Shown here in pieces: positions 11,195-22,168 of a DNA stretch of 64,000 nt. Under the pieces are notes generated by a model. It ran no database searches. It saw only the letters and a program-made list of their open reading frames with translations, and was not told where the DNA came from. The DNA is from Ashinkailepas kermadecensis. Its lineage: Eukaryota; Arthropoda; Thecostraca; Neolepadidae. The position numbers and the translations under genes were made by a program. Where the stretch lies: contig JAOTOM010002932.1 in NCBI GenBank assembly GCA_034440615.1, positions 53,501-117,500 on the forward strand. The letters are read 5' to 3'. Numbering within the stretch: position 1 is the stretch's first letter; every line of letters begins with the position of its first letter.

Positions 11195-12436
11195 ATGGAA
11201 GCTTTGTGTAATAAATGTGGTGATATTCTCAGCAACGACGCATCCAAAAATATAGTTGAAAGTACTGCATTCTCGGAGAGGCATTCTCTGTCCGTGACCC
11301 GAGATCCGACCTGTTCCAGATGGTGGCGTTTGGAGCGGAGACGTGTGACGATCGCGCTGTTGGCGATGGTTCTGGTCGGCCTGTTGTGGCGCCGCCAGCC
11401 GGCCGCCCCGCCGGCGGTGGCCGCCGCCAGCCGCCACTGTCTGGACGTGTTCCGCGTCTCGCGCCGCTCGTTCCGCTGGGAGGCCGACAGCCTGGGCACA
11501 TGCTCCGCCCGAGTGCTGTCGCCAGCCGAGGTCGAACGCTGCACGAGCTCACCTCGCCCGGACGGCCGGACGCCGCCGCCCACGCGCATCGTGTTCGTCG
11601 GCGACTCGCGGATGCGCAACATCTTCAGTCGGACGCTGCGGCGACTGGGCCTCACCAGGCGGCACCGGTCGTCGGACGCCGCCGTCGTGCTCGACGCGCA
11701 CCCGGCGTCGAACGTGACCGGCGCGCCGGCCGACTGCATCGAGGCGTTCCACCTGCGCGTGCGGCTGGACGTGCACGTCGAGCTAGGCCTGCGTGCGTCC
11801 ACGCCGTGCAGCCACGCGGGCGGCGGCGCCGGCCTGCGCCTGCAGTACTGGTACCGGCCGTACATGTCGCGCGGCCTGCACGCCACCGTGGTCGCCGTCG
11901 AGCGCCGGTGCCGACAGCGGCCGGCGCTGTGTCCGGCGCTGGTGGTGCTCAGCAGCGGCCTGTGGTACGCGCGCCGCTTCTCGCTGACGGCGGCCGCGTC
12001 GGCCGCCGACTGGGCGGCCCGCTACCGGCGCGACCTGCACGCCCTGCTGCCGTCGCTGCGCCGGCTGGCGGCCGTCACCACCGTGCTGTGGAAGCTGGAG
12101 GAGCCGGTGTTCGCGCGCGAGACGAGCGGCACGCCGCCCGACGTGGTCATGCCGGCGCTCACCGCCCTGCACGCCATCGTGTACGACCTGACTCGGACTG
12201 TGCGTCGGCTGACCGTGTGGAGCGCAGGCCTGCCGGACGCCGGCCGCTTCGGCCGCCAGGTGTGCGGCAGCGCTGTTCGCTCGGCGCACAGACACGCCGA
12301 ATGCGGCGATGCCTATCACGTGGGCGCCACTGTGCTGGACGTCCAGACGACGGCCATCTTTAACTACCTGTGCGGTAGACGACACAGGCCTACCGGAGCG
12401 TTGTGCTGTCTCTCCAGTTTGGACTCCATGACATGA
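11195..12436 (+). CDS. CASD1-like PC-esterase/SGNH-fold protein (sialate O-acetyltransferase family), single exon
   Basis: 413 codons, intronless. Residues about 51-66 (VTIALLAMVLVGLLWR) form one hydrophobic segment after a basic stretch, so a type II membrane protein with a luminal catalytic domain is predicted. Block I is IVFVGDSRMRNIF (about residue 131 on), giving the catalytic Ser in GDS. Later come LQYWYRP and VVLSSGLWYA. Near the C-terminus GDAYHVG supplies a DxxH pair matching the DGLH motif of CASD1. In the family this fold transfers acetyl groups to glycans in the Golgi. The long multi-pass Cas1p membrane part of CASD1 is absent, so this is a short soluble-domain relative whose substrate cannot be named. 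It is extremely GC-rich compared with its flanks, and long open shadow frames on both strands reflect that. The first ATG is taken because it places the membrane segment correctly; a later Met (residue 60, inside that segment) is unlikely. Confidence 0.72.
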   Translation: MEALCNKCGDILSNDASKNIVESTAFSERHSLSVTRDPTCSRWWRLERRRVTIALLAMVLVGLLWRRQPAAPPAVAAASRHCLDVFRVSRRSFRWEADSLGTCSARVLSPAEVERCTSSPRPDGRTPPPTRIVFVGDSRMRNIFSRTLRRLGLTRRHRSSDAAVVLDAHPASNVTGAPADCIEAFHLRVRLDVHVELGLRASTPCSHAGGGAGLRLQYWYRPYMSRGLHATVVAVERRCRQRPALCPALVVLSSGLWYARRFSLTAAASAADWAARYRRDLHALLPSLRRLAAVTTVLWKLEEPVFARETSGTPPDVVMPALTALHAIVYDLTRTVRRLTVWSAGLPDAGRFGRQVCGSAVRSAHRHAECGDAYHVGATVLDVQTTAIFNYLCGRRHRPTGALCCLSSLDSMT

Positions 12437-14517
12437 TGCGAACGTTGGTTTGTTTGTCGAGTCTACCGTGGTTAGCATGCTATATCCTGCGCACAGATCG
12501 GTAACACGGGGCACTAAAGGCGGTCCGGTGTGTATCGGTGATGCGCCCTATGACAATTCACAGACGTCACAGACGTCTGACTATGAAGTCAGACTTATGC
12601 TCGACTCGAGTTGAATCAAGAATTGACTCATGAATCAATCGTTTTTGGATGAGTCGCGAGTTGAATCGATTATTTTCCCCAAAACATCTTGAGTCGCGAG
12701 TTGAATCACATCTTTCCTTTTTTAAATGAGTTGAATCACGAGTCAATCATTCGAATCACAATGAGTCATTTGAGTCTTGTGACTCAAATGCAGGTTATGA
12801 ACAAATGATATAAAGCATGTATCTTTGTGAATAGTATGCCATGACACAAAGTAGGGAGTAAAAACACAGTATAATTATTCATGCTTAGCATTACAGTTGT
12901 CAACTTATCAGCTGCCAGTGAGTAAAGAATGAGGAGTACTTAAGTTATTTACCAAAAACGGATAACAATAACTACAAATAAGCATTCATGTTAAGATTGG
13001 TATTCACAATCAGTATCATGCATGAGTCAATCCTAGAGCCAGGAACACAACACAGAAATGAGATGTGATTGTGAAAAAGAATATAGAACCGAAACGGCCC
13101 CGCACTGCAACAGGCATCTGCACTGAATACAATTGCGTTGGTTCGTGTGACAAATAACAAACCCGTGCGTGTGACAAATAACAAACCCAAGGTACCTTTA
13201 CTAGAAGGTAGATCGAAGTTTTCCTTCAAGCCCGCATGACGTCATTCGAAGTTTTAAAAAAATATGGTATCAATTTGGTTGCAGAAGACTTTTCTCAAAT
13301 CATACGCAATGGTCACTTTAATTTGCTTCCTGGCAAATATATTTGTCTTCCGCTCACCAGGTGAGTTATAATCTTGTCCCATTCTTTCCAGTGAGCATTT
13401 GTTCCGACACATTTTATTCTCATGCATGGACAAGGTTGGATTTGTGCATTGTAATCCGGCATGTGGAGAGGAATATTTTGTAGTCATCCAGTATGGAGGA
13501 TATTTTTATTCAAACCTTATGCATCGTAACTCAATTTGCACCCATTTCAGTGAATTTTGAGCACTTTTACTTGATCACAACAATTCGTTGTCAAAAGTTA
13601 ATAACTTAGGAAATTCAACCTCCAGATGAGAAAACAAGAAATAATTTTCTGGAGAAGATAATGTTCGGGATCCCAAAAATCTAGGATCAGCCTATTTTTC
13701 CAAACATGTACCTACCTACCTACATTGACATACAGCAGTTGTTGAAAACAGTTTTTTGGCCAGCTAGACCCAGGGCATGATGCATTCTTCATTGATGAAT
13801 CTTGCATGGATTATTGATGATACATGCATAATTGAACATTTATGTACAACACCATTGTGATCTAGGAGTGCCCTCCTGAAACTTGCAACTCGACTGAAAC
13901 TCTCCTGCCACTGGGGAGAAGAAGCTATGGCGCACTTAGCCCCCCCCCGACTGTCCTTTATTCTGCTCTTGAACGAGGGTGACAACTTGAACACGTAAAA
14001 TGGACGGTAGAGGGAGCCTACCAATATCGGGATCAATCCCTTTATTTTGGAGGCGATTGATGGTGAGCCTGCCGGAAATGGCACATTGTTAGGCGGGACG
14101 ATTATTACTGGGTCATTTAGGATACCCTTTGCTGAAGCTAAAGAATAGGTCTTTCAATTAGAATACGTCAAAGTACCCTATATTGCCATAAAATATGCAA
14201 GACAGCGTAGAGAAAGTCGGTAAAATTGCGTGTAAACCAATGGTGAAGGGATACCTTCACCTATTGCAGTTACCTATTGCAGTGCAGGACCTGGGTGCTA
14301 TGTTGAAGTTAGGTGATGTGTGTCCGGTATATATGATTCAGGTTGTGCATCATGCTGATGTGGATTGAAGTATTATGCACTCATTGCTTTGCATATGCAT
14401 TGACAACCATTCATCTCGTTAACGTTTTTTTTTAGTCAATTACTTTATGCACATGCACATGCATTTATCTGTATATATCCTATATGCCAACCATTACAGT
14501 GCATGACGAATGATAAA

Positions 14518-14709
14518 TAATGTGAGGTGAAAACAAAGTTATAGCAAAAATAATATATTCAACAGATGTTTCGATGTTAGGGCATCTTCGTTGGTGTCTA
14601 AATAAATACTAATTCCCTTCTTTAATTAGACACAGATGAAGATGCGTTGACATCAAACTGTCTGTCGAATCAATTATTTTTGCTGTAACTTTGTTTTCAC
14701 CTCACATTA
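14518..14709. mobile_element. Foldback MITE
   Basis: Long imperfect inverted arms start TAATGTGAGGTGAAAACAAA at the left and end with its complement at the right, covering about 80 bp each with a small loop near 14600-14625. There is no coding capacity. Superfamily unassigned. Confidence 0.7.
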
Positions 14710-14754
14710 CGTATATATATACATATATAAATAATGTGTGGGCAGCGCACACTG

Positions 14755-15945
14755 AATCAGTGATAAATTATTCGTGGAATAGGGTGGAATATACCACTTT
14801 CCTAACACTCAATCGACATCCTTGTCCAAGAAATATCGACATCCTGATCCTTGATGCGTGCTTATGAAGTCCTCGTGTTTCCTTTCTAACAGTATCTCGT
14901 TTATATCATGTTCGTGCTCTCGATAAGGAATGGTGATACACGAACATTTCGCAAAGAAATTTCAGTTTAAGGGATTACCCAGGGGTGTCGATTTTTTAAA
15001 AACATTGGGGGGGCCGAAGTGCCAACGCACTAGATCCCTCCCCCCCGGAAAAAAACTCATCGGATTTAGCCCACTTATTTTCGGATCTCAGAAATTCTGA
15101 TTTTTTATTCGACGATGTGTATGTTTATGTTTATTCAGCATCCTCACCAACAGGGAAAATCGTCCAATAACTTGTGAAATCACATAAATAAAAGAGCAGT
15201 GTGAATTAATGTGAATGTGAGCAGCAGTGAATTAATTTTGAATTAACGTGGTTTTGCCATTGGTGGTGTGTACAAACATCAGTATGACCATGCAATTGTT
15301 GTTTAGTGCTTAGCAGATTTTCTTGCAAACAATCTGGTTTAAAATGCATCCGCTTCGCTAATCCCAACATTTTATGATGTAAGCTGTACTTCCACAGTGG
15401 ACGGAATTCCAGCTATTTTGTTTGTTTTTGCACACAATTTTACATTTTTCAGCAAAAGGTGGAGGGTCAGTCCACTATCTAATCCAAATCTGTTTCTTTT
15501 CAGTTCAAAATGTGCTGGTTAACATCAATGTTTCTACTTAGCATGGTGTTTTTCATTTTTTTCCCCTTTAGCTTTCTTATCAGCATACAATAGCATAGGT
15601 TATTGGGGGGGCCCAAATCAACATTGGGGGGGCCAAGATCAACATTGGTGGGGCCCTGGCCCCCACAAAAGGATACAAATCGACACCCCTGGGATTACCT
15701 ATAATGTGACATGGCATACAATACCAGTTAATAGCATAGGCATTATTATCTTGATCCCAAATACAGTTTTTCCTAAATTATGAACCTGAAAACAAATCAT
15801 AAAGGTACAGTTATAAGTACCTAAACCGTTGGTTAAAATTTGAGTCTGAAAGACGTCAAAAACATTTTAAATGACACTAAATCCATGTCAAATTTCGACA
15901 TCCTACTGTGCTCGTATCGACATCTCACACCTAACAAAAAACCAA
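14755..15945 (-). repeat. Dispersed ~470-bp repeat, copy A, split by a hAT MITE
   Basis: The two flanks of the hAT MITE (14755-14979 and 15692-15945), joined and read on the minus strand, match 48825-49285 and 62742-63222 from 'ggtgtgagatgtcgaaacga' to 'gaataatttatcactg'. Function unknown; a non-autonomous element is likely. Confidence 0.7.
14980..15691 (+). mobile_element. hAT-type MITE, copy 1
   Basis: It begins CAGGGGTGTCGATTT and ends AAATCGACACCCCTG, perfect 15-bp terminal inverted repeats, and is flanked by a perfect 8-bp target duplication GGATTACC (14972-14979, 15692-15699). It has no coding capacity. The inner sequence matches 26805-27358 in inverted orientation. Confidence 0.9.
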
Positions 15946-16381
15946 TATTTTAACCCTGCACTGAATCATATGGCTTATGAGTCTGATACTATTGAGTCGG
16001 ATCTGAATCGATTCAAATTTATGTTTGAGTCGTGAGTCGAATCATGCTTTGTGAGCTCTGAGTTTGAATTGAGTCGAATCAAATAATTTTGACCTGCTCT
16101 GAATCGTGAGTTGAATCGGATCTCAAGATCTATAAGTCAAATGTGAGTCGACTCAAAATATTTGAGTCGAGCACAAGTCTGCGTGGAGTACATGACGCTT
16201 TTTATGTGATTTTTTTCCAGTCAATGCCGCTTATCCTCAGCAACAATGAAATGTCATACGCTACATCTGCCCAATGGCAGTGCCAGAGCCGAGAGCGGTG
16301 CCAAGTGTTACCAGGACGGGCCGGCACAGGAAGCGGTGCCAGTCCGCGCTTGATCACCGCCGCAACAGTAAATACGGAGGG

Positions 16382-16383
<2 letters not shown>

Positions 16384-16466
<83 letters not shown>
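16384..16466 (+). repeat. (AG)n microsatellite
   Basis: About 40 pure GA/AG dinucleotides. Confidence 0.98.
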
Positions 16467-16470
<4 letters not shown>

Positions 16471-16515
16471 CACGGAGAAAACAACAGAACCGAGCGACCG
16501 GGCGACCGGCACCCC

Positions 16516-17244
16516 TTGGGGAGTACTGCCCTCAGCGGGTTCAGCAGGTTGCTGCGGTACTTCGGATTTTTCTTCCGGTTCCGGTTTACGCTGCTGTTGC
16601 TGGGGCTGACGATGTCGGCCATGCTGTCAGTGCAGGGTCGCTCGCAGTCGTTGTCCGCCAACCTCCAGGTCATCAGTACCCTGCGAGAGGTCGTCCTGCC
16701 CCAGCGTGAGTGTCTTGAGCGCTTCTGTGAGGCGGTGATGCGCGACGCGGAGCACCTGGGTATGGATCGGCCACGGCTGCGGCGTCATACGCGGCCACAC
16801 CGGCGTCTCGGCGAGGGCGTCGCGCCCTCGTCTCTGTCCACCTTGGACGACATGGTGGCCCTGCTGCGCCGTGAGCGCCTGCACCAGGTGCTGCCGGGCG
16901 CCACCACACTGCTGCGAGTCATCCTCACGGCCCCAGCAACCACCTTCACCGCCGAACGCCTGTTCAGCCTGTCCCGGCGCCTCAAGAGCTGTATCGGCTC
17001 CACCGTGAGCCAGGAGCGGCTCAGCCACGCCGCCGTGCTCGCCGCCTACCCCGAAGTGCTGGACGCGCTGGACGCGCTGGACTTGTACGCCGAGCTGAGG
17101 CTGTTAGCTGCCCTGAGGCTGTTGGCTGTCGGCTCACCTGGCAAACGCGATTGGCCGTTGGTAGCGTCAGCAGTCCTACAGCAGGTGTTGCTGCTGCACG
17201 GCCGAGCGCTGCGGCCCTGGCCGCCACAGTGGACGTCACGGTAG
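16516..17244 (+). pseudogene. hAT transposase C-terminal (dimerisation) domain, partial
   Basis: In the last ~150 codons, 'RVILTAPATTFTAERLFSLSRRLKS' runs into 'STVSQERLSHAAVL', the pattern of the hAT family C-terminal dimerisation domain (usual form: PVTTASAERSFS..RRIKT..RSTM.QERL). The preceding part (LQVISTLREVVLP...LGMDRPRLRRH...RPHRRL) resembles the region before that domain in ZMYM1-like hAT proteins. The catalytic RNase H-like core and BED finger are missing, so this is a relic or a terminal exon. It is GC-rich and lies just outside the right end of the 12590-16181 element. Upstream, 'ttttttccag' at about 16210 could be a splice acceptor. Confidence 0.65.
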
Positions 17245-17540
17245 ACGCTGTACTCCACGGCCCTGGTCAGTCACAGTGGACGATGTACTCCACAGCCCTA
17301 GACAGTCACAGTGAACGGTATACTCCACGGCCCTGGTCAGTCACAGTGAACGATGTACTCCACGGCCCTGGTCAGTCACAGTGAACGGTATATTCCGCGA
17401 CCCTGGTCAATCACAGTGGACGGTGTGCTCCACGACCCTGATCCGCTACAGTGAGTGGGGTGTGTTCCGGGATTTGGGTCCAAAGCAGTGGACAGTGTGC
17501 TCCGCGACCCTCGTCCACCACAGTGGAATATTATATGTGG
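17226..17540 (+). repeat. 35-bp minisatellite
   Basis: About eight or nine degenerate units of the type tactccacggccctggtcag + tcacagtgaacggtg. Unit starts at 17251, 17286 and 17321 give a period of 35 bp. It begins just before the stop codon of the hAT-derived frame. Confidence 0.85.
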
Positions 17541-20500
17541 GCAGAACTAAGGATGTGTAGAGTCGCAACAGTGGATGACGATCTGCTTCCAGTGATGAAG
17601 ATGTGATGCAGCTAAATATATCGAGGCTGTGAAAACATTTGTTCTGGACGTGCTTCATGTGTTTATACATGGAAAGCCTACGATCAAAGATAATGCCAAT
17701 AAATTTACACGCATTTAAAAAGATATGTCGTTGTTACCGAGGTGAAGCGGTGTTTCTGGATTTCGACAGGGAAGGTGTGTGCTAAAAGTCAGTGTTGCAG
17801 ATGTGTGACAAAAATTAAACCGTTCTTTAGGGATCATTGATATATTATGTCAAGTGCATTTTGTAGGCGACTTAAACAATTTTCATAATTTTTCTGACCA
17901 CCAAATTGCACTGTTGTCAGCAAAAGGAGAAAATGATGCTTTAATAGGCATGTCGATGAAAGGGTCGTTAATGATGAGGTTAAATAGAGCTGGTGAAATA
18001 CAGCTTCCCTGTTGTAGTCCGTTCTGACGAAAATGTGGATCGGTGATGGCCGACCGGCACTTGCTATGGAATCGACGAGAACCAGATGAAAAAAAACCTA
18101 TTAACCCGCGCCGTCTCGGGGGGTTGTTATGCACCCCCCCCCTCAGGTTTTCCGCGGATAGTGAAAGAACAACGCGATTTTTTTCCCCGTTTTGTATTAC
18201 TTATTAGTTTTGCATATTTGCCTATTAGAGTTGAAATCGATGATTCTGGCTAAAGTAAGCATTTTTTATGAGAGCAAGTTGACTTCGAACACCGTTTGTC
18301 GGTCCACTCTACCCATTAGATGAAGAAAAATAAAAGAAAACTTCAAACTCAAAATTTTGAATTTTCCAAAACATAAAATTTTTCTTTTTCGGTGGCCAAA
18401 AATGTTATGGCCCTGGTCGATTTGGTCTTCCATTTCTGATTCCAAATAATTTTTGGTTTTTCAAATCTCCCCCAAATGAACTCCCCAGAGCCAAAAACAT
18501 GATGTAAATCGTGAAAATCTAGGCCCCCTAGTGACGTCACTTTTTGGGGAAAAAATTTCGGGGTGGTGTCTGGCCCTACTCGTCGAGCGCTTTCCGATGA
18601 CACCTCTTTCGTTTTCGTGCGACGCTTATTTTGGAGATTAGAGGGGGGGGGGGGTGTTTATCCCCCCACCCCGAGACGGGGTGTGAGGATCTGACCGGAG
18701 AGACCGGAGAGACTAGGGTTAACTAATGAGCTAAGTGTCCCTTATGCCAGGCTGCTGAATTTTGACGAGTAACGCGGGTTTGAAAACCACATCGTAGGCT
18801 TTACTTTATGCCCAAAAATTATGCGACAGTGTGTTCATGTTTGTGTAGCCTATGCGTGTGTCTGTTTCTAAACGTATAAGATGATCTATTGTGCTGCGTT
18901 CTCGCCGAAACCCACATTGAAAGAGAGATATAAGATAATTTGTTTCCAGGTGCCAGGTCAGTCTTTTAATAACTATGCGTTCAAAGGGCGGTTTCCTAAA
19001 CAAGTGGTGAGTGCAATAGGTCGAAAATTAGTGAGGTTACTACGGTCTTTGCCAGGTTTTGGGATGTGCATAATGAAAGATTCTTTCCAAGTTTCAGGGA
19101 AGGCATGAGTTACTCATAGGGAATTAAATGTGAGCAAAATGCAATGTTTGGTGTGATCAGGTAAATGTCTGAAAGAAGAGCAATGTAAGTTATCGGACCA
19201 CACCGTATTATGTTCGGTGGAAGAAGTGCCTGTCCCAAGTTCTGAAATTTTTGGGGAGAAGTATTTTGTATTTTAGTGTTATCAGAATCAAATTGTGCGA
19301 AATTAAGGTAAAAAATGTATTGTGCATTTTCTAGGAAACCAGGTCTGAAGTTTTTGTCGGAGCTATGGCGGGCAATGGTATCAGCAGTGGTGTTTGCTAT
19401 TGCTTGGGGTTCAGTAATGGTGAGATTGTGAAGTTCGGGGGCCGGTAGTGATCTAAATGGGGATGGTCCGCTGAAACGGCGGATTAATCCCCATATTTTG
19501 CCTAAATGTGTGTCGAAAATTAGTTGTTTAAGATAATTTGTCCATAAACGGCGCCTGGCGTTACGTATTATGCAGCGTGTTTTGCACATTCATGGTTCCG
19601 GTTGATTACATTTTGCTGGTCAGGATGACGTAAATATTTTCGAATTGCTCATTTTATAGTGGCTATTGCCTGGGATACTTTTGTAGACCACCAAGGGACT
19701 GGGGTTCGTTTTGCTATGGGTTTTATCAGTGGAATTGTTGCAGACGCTGCCTGTAAAAGTGTGTTGGTAATTAAGTGAATGCTTTGTATGGGAGAAATGT
19801 CCGGGTTGTATCGTAAAGATGAAAGCTCCTCAAATTTGGTCCAGTCGGCCTTCGAAAGCTTCCAGAGAGGGATAAAATTGGTGTGGTATCGGCAGGTGTT
19901 GAAAAAGTGGGTATTAATTTGATGGGGATGGCTGTCATGAATGTCGGTGTCTATGGTCCAACCAAAATCGTTGGTCACGGCCGGATAGCAAATTGTTAAA
20001 TCAATGACAGTTTCAGTATTGTGTCCTAGGTGGAAATAGTTGGGTTTCCAGTGTTGAGTAATACTAAATTGTGTCTGTCTAAGATGTGTTTAACAATGCG
20101 TCGGCGAGAGTCTGGAACTTTACGTGTGTTATCCCACGCTGGACTGTGGGTGTTAAAATCGCCAAATAAAATAAAATGTTTTTTAAATTGTGCTGTGCTT
20201 TTTTCTAACTCTGTCAAGATGTTTCCATTATCTGTGTGTGATGAAATATAGATGATACACACACACCTATATTTATACCATGTAGTCACAAAATGCATGA
20301 TACCGCCTGTAAAGGTGAATTGAGTGTAGTTTGTTTGTGCGTAAAATCATTGTTGATGTAACGCGCTGTACTGCCACTATTGTGTGGTTCTCGAACCTCG
20401 TCGTAACGGCATAGCGAATAAGTAAAGATTGAAATAATATGCATCGATGGGCAAAAACCGTCTTTATTCAATTGCAATCAGAATAGGTGCGAGAATACTA

Positions 20501-20560
20501 AAGATTGCCCTCATGTCGGCTTATTTGATAACAAGCTGCGACAATTCCATTGCAGGAATA
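17440..20560 (-). mobile_element. I/Nimb-like LINE, degraded ORF2, interrupted
   Basis: On the minus strand the order is: LQWNCRSLLSNKP (start of the endonuclease, about 20545), FGDFNTHSPAW (endonuclease, about 20170), the connector to RT (19978-19110), then RT pieces 'NGLQQGSCISPALFNLIIN' (about 18020) and 'PLLRLYTSLVLP' (about 17570). Stops and frame changes are frequent, so it is a fossil. The RT is split by the piggyBac-type insertion at 18105-18718. The 5' end abuts an (AT)n tract. Confidence 0.82.
18105..18718. mobile_element. piggyBac-type MITE with TTAA target duplication
   Basis: TTAA at 18101-18104 and 18719-18722 flank 614 bp that begin CCC and end GGG, the canonical piggyBac arrangement. 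Near-terminal inverted blocks CCGTCTCGGGG (18111-18121) and CCCCGAGACGG lie close to each end. No transposase ORF. It sits inside the RT of the LINE at 17440-20560, so it inserted after that LINE. Confidence 0.85.
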
Positions 20561-20563
20561 CTG

Positions 20564-20565
<2 letters not shown>

Positions 20566-20639
<74 letters not shown>
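20566..20639 (+). repeat. (AT)n microsatellite
   Basis: About 36 AT units, adjoining the LINE 5' end on one side and a TIR element on the other. Confidence 0.98.
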
Positions 20640-20641
<2 letters not shown>

Positions 20642-20644
<3 letters not shown>

Positions 20645-21778
20645 TGGCGGATCCATGGGGAGGGGCATTCCGGCCATGCCCCCCCTCCAAGCGCTTCAAA
20701 GGGGGGGCCATAGTGTCTTTTGCCCCCCCCAAACCAATAAAAGTAAACTAAATTAAAATGCAGTAACCTTTGCTGAGGTTAAAAAATAGCTTTCCGGGTG
20801 AAATAATCTCCAATTTTAAAGGTATTTTGTTATGATCGTTTGGAAGCCCAATATGGTAGCATAGTAGATTCTGACACATCGAGGGTTCTATGCTGTTGAA
20901 GTTCTGCTTACAGCAAGAGATGACGAAATCAGCAGTTTCATTATTCCTTCGTCAGATAGGTTCATGAAGTTTGTTTAGCCAGTAATGGGCAAGCGGACCC
21001 AGTGAGCCAGATTTCGAAAACGGAATTTGAACAGGATGTTTTGTGCGAGTGACCAGTTGAGCCCAGTTGAGCAGCATGTTTCGTATGTTGGTGTTGGGGT
21101 TGCTAAGATGAAGAGACAGGCTACATTCACTAGCGGATCCAGGGAGGGGCCATTCCGGCCATGGTTCCCCCGAAGCGCTTAAAAAAGGGGGGGCCATAGT
21201 GTCTTTTGGCCCCCCGAAACCAACAGAAGTAAACTGAATGAAAATGCAGTAACCTTTGCCGAGGTTTAAAAATATCGTCTGGATGAAAGAATCTCCAATT
21301 TTAAAGGTATTTTTTTATAATTGTTTGGAAGCCAATATGGTAGCATAGTACATTCTGACACGCATCGAGGGTTCTATGCTGCTCAAGTTCTGCTTACAGC
21401 AAGAGTTGACAAACTCGGATCTGCCAGTGTGTACACGTGCACGAACGTTGACGTGGTACAAGACGTTGAACGTGAACATGAACGTTTTGGTAAACAAGAA
21501 CAAAAATCCCGTAACTTAGAAGCGGTGGAGGTAGGCTGGGGCCCCTACACAGGAAATTATGTTGTCATTAATTATTATTGTAAAAAATGGGTCCATTTGA
21601 CAAATAGTGGTAGAAATCCGATGCTTTTAACCAAAAATAGTGGGAGAATGGGCACCCTCCAAATCCCTTCGACCCCTCCTCTGATGCAATTCCTAAGTAC
21701 GCCACTGGGGGAGGGGGAGGGGGGCTGACGTCGAAAACCGAAAGTTGGCCCCCCCAAACCGGTGGGCTAGATCCGCCA

Positions 21779-21781
<3 letters not shown>
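20642..21781. mobile_element. hAT-like TIR element with an internal tandem or nested copy
   Basis: The left end CACTGGCGGATC and the right end GATCCGCCAGTG are perfect 12-bp inverted repeats. TA-rich flanks (tatataca and tatatata) are compatible with an 8-bp duplication in a TA microsatellite. The first ~285 bp (20642-20925) recur at 21127-21410 starting CACTAGCGGATCC, including 'ccatagtgtcttttg' and 'ttctgacac.catcgagggttctatgctg', so either a second copy inserted or the element is a partial dimer. No transposase was recognised. Confidence 0.7.

Positions 21782-21820
<39 letters not shown>
21782..21820 (+). repeat. (TA)n microsatellite
   Basis: About 19 TA units, probably the other half of the microsatellite now split by the 20642-21781 element. 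Confidence 0.95.
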
Positions 21821-21824
<4 letters not shown>

Positions 21825-21971
21825 CAAAGATGGTTAAATACGTGTGACAATAAGGCACTACGGACTGGTGTGGCTAATTGCTGATCTCCATGAACACAAT
21901 TGCTTCTTTCTGTTATCCGCGACGTTGAAACATGGCATAATAGGGAAGCTGTTCATGATAAGGGTGGACCC

Positions 21972-22168
21972 CAGTGCTGCAGCCAGGATTTTCCTAAAGG
22001 GGGCCAACTAAAAAACAAAACAGAGAGTGCGCGCATCGTGGCGCGCATCGTGCGCCAGAAATTTGGGGTGTTGCGTGGTGAAAATCTCAAAATTTCTTCC
22101 TTGATCTAGTACATTTTTGGTTGCTAAGGGGGCGGGAGCCCCTGTGAACCCCCTTGGCTGTGCCTCTG
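21972..22168. mobile_element. hAT-type MITE (CAGTG.. ends), older copy
   Basis: Starts CAGTGCTGCAGCCAG and ends CTGGCTGTGCCTCTG. The interior shares 'gtgaaaat.tcaaa.cttc', 'ttgatctgg/agta' and 'gcgcg' blocks with 58366-58556. The flanking 8 bp match poorly (gtggaccc against gtaagcca). Confidence 0.6.

Larger units (their letters stand above)
12590..16181. mobile_element. TIR-bounded 3.6-kb element (hAT-like ends) filled with nested insertions
   Basis: The left end reads CAGACTTATGCTCGACTC and the right end, on the minus strand, CAGACTTGTGCTCGACTC. Inside both ends are ~200-bp zones crowded with degenerate GAGTC/GAATC motifs in mirrored arrangement (12600-12790 and 15960-16170). The 8 bp outside (tatgaagt and cgtggagt) match at 5 positions, compatible with an old 8-bp duplication. 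No transposase is visible inside. The interior holds a foldback MITE, a dispersed repeat and a hAT MITE. Confidence 0.6.

Noticed and set aside
11320..12363. Ala/Arg-rich 347-codon ORF and long antisense ORFs (11128-11886, 11783-12514)
   Set aside because: Shadows of the GC-rich CASD1-like gene; they lack motifs while the 11195-12436 frame has GDS, DxxH and a membrane segment.
13764..14084. 106-codon minus ORF that looked like a coding fragment
   Set aside because: No recognisable motif and located inside a non-autonomous TIR element; not enough to call a gene.
20952..21197. Possible exon on the minus strand (81 codons)
   Set aside because: It lies within the TIR element and its C-terminal part is unrecognised; no splice sites of quality and no domain.
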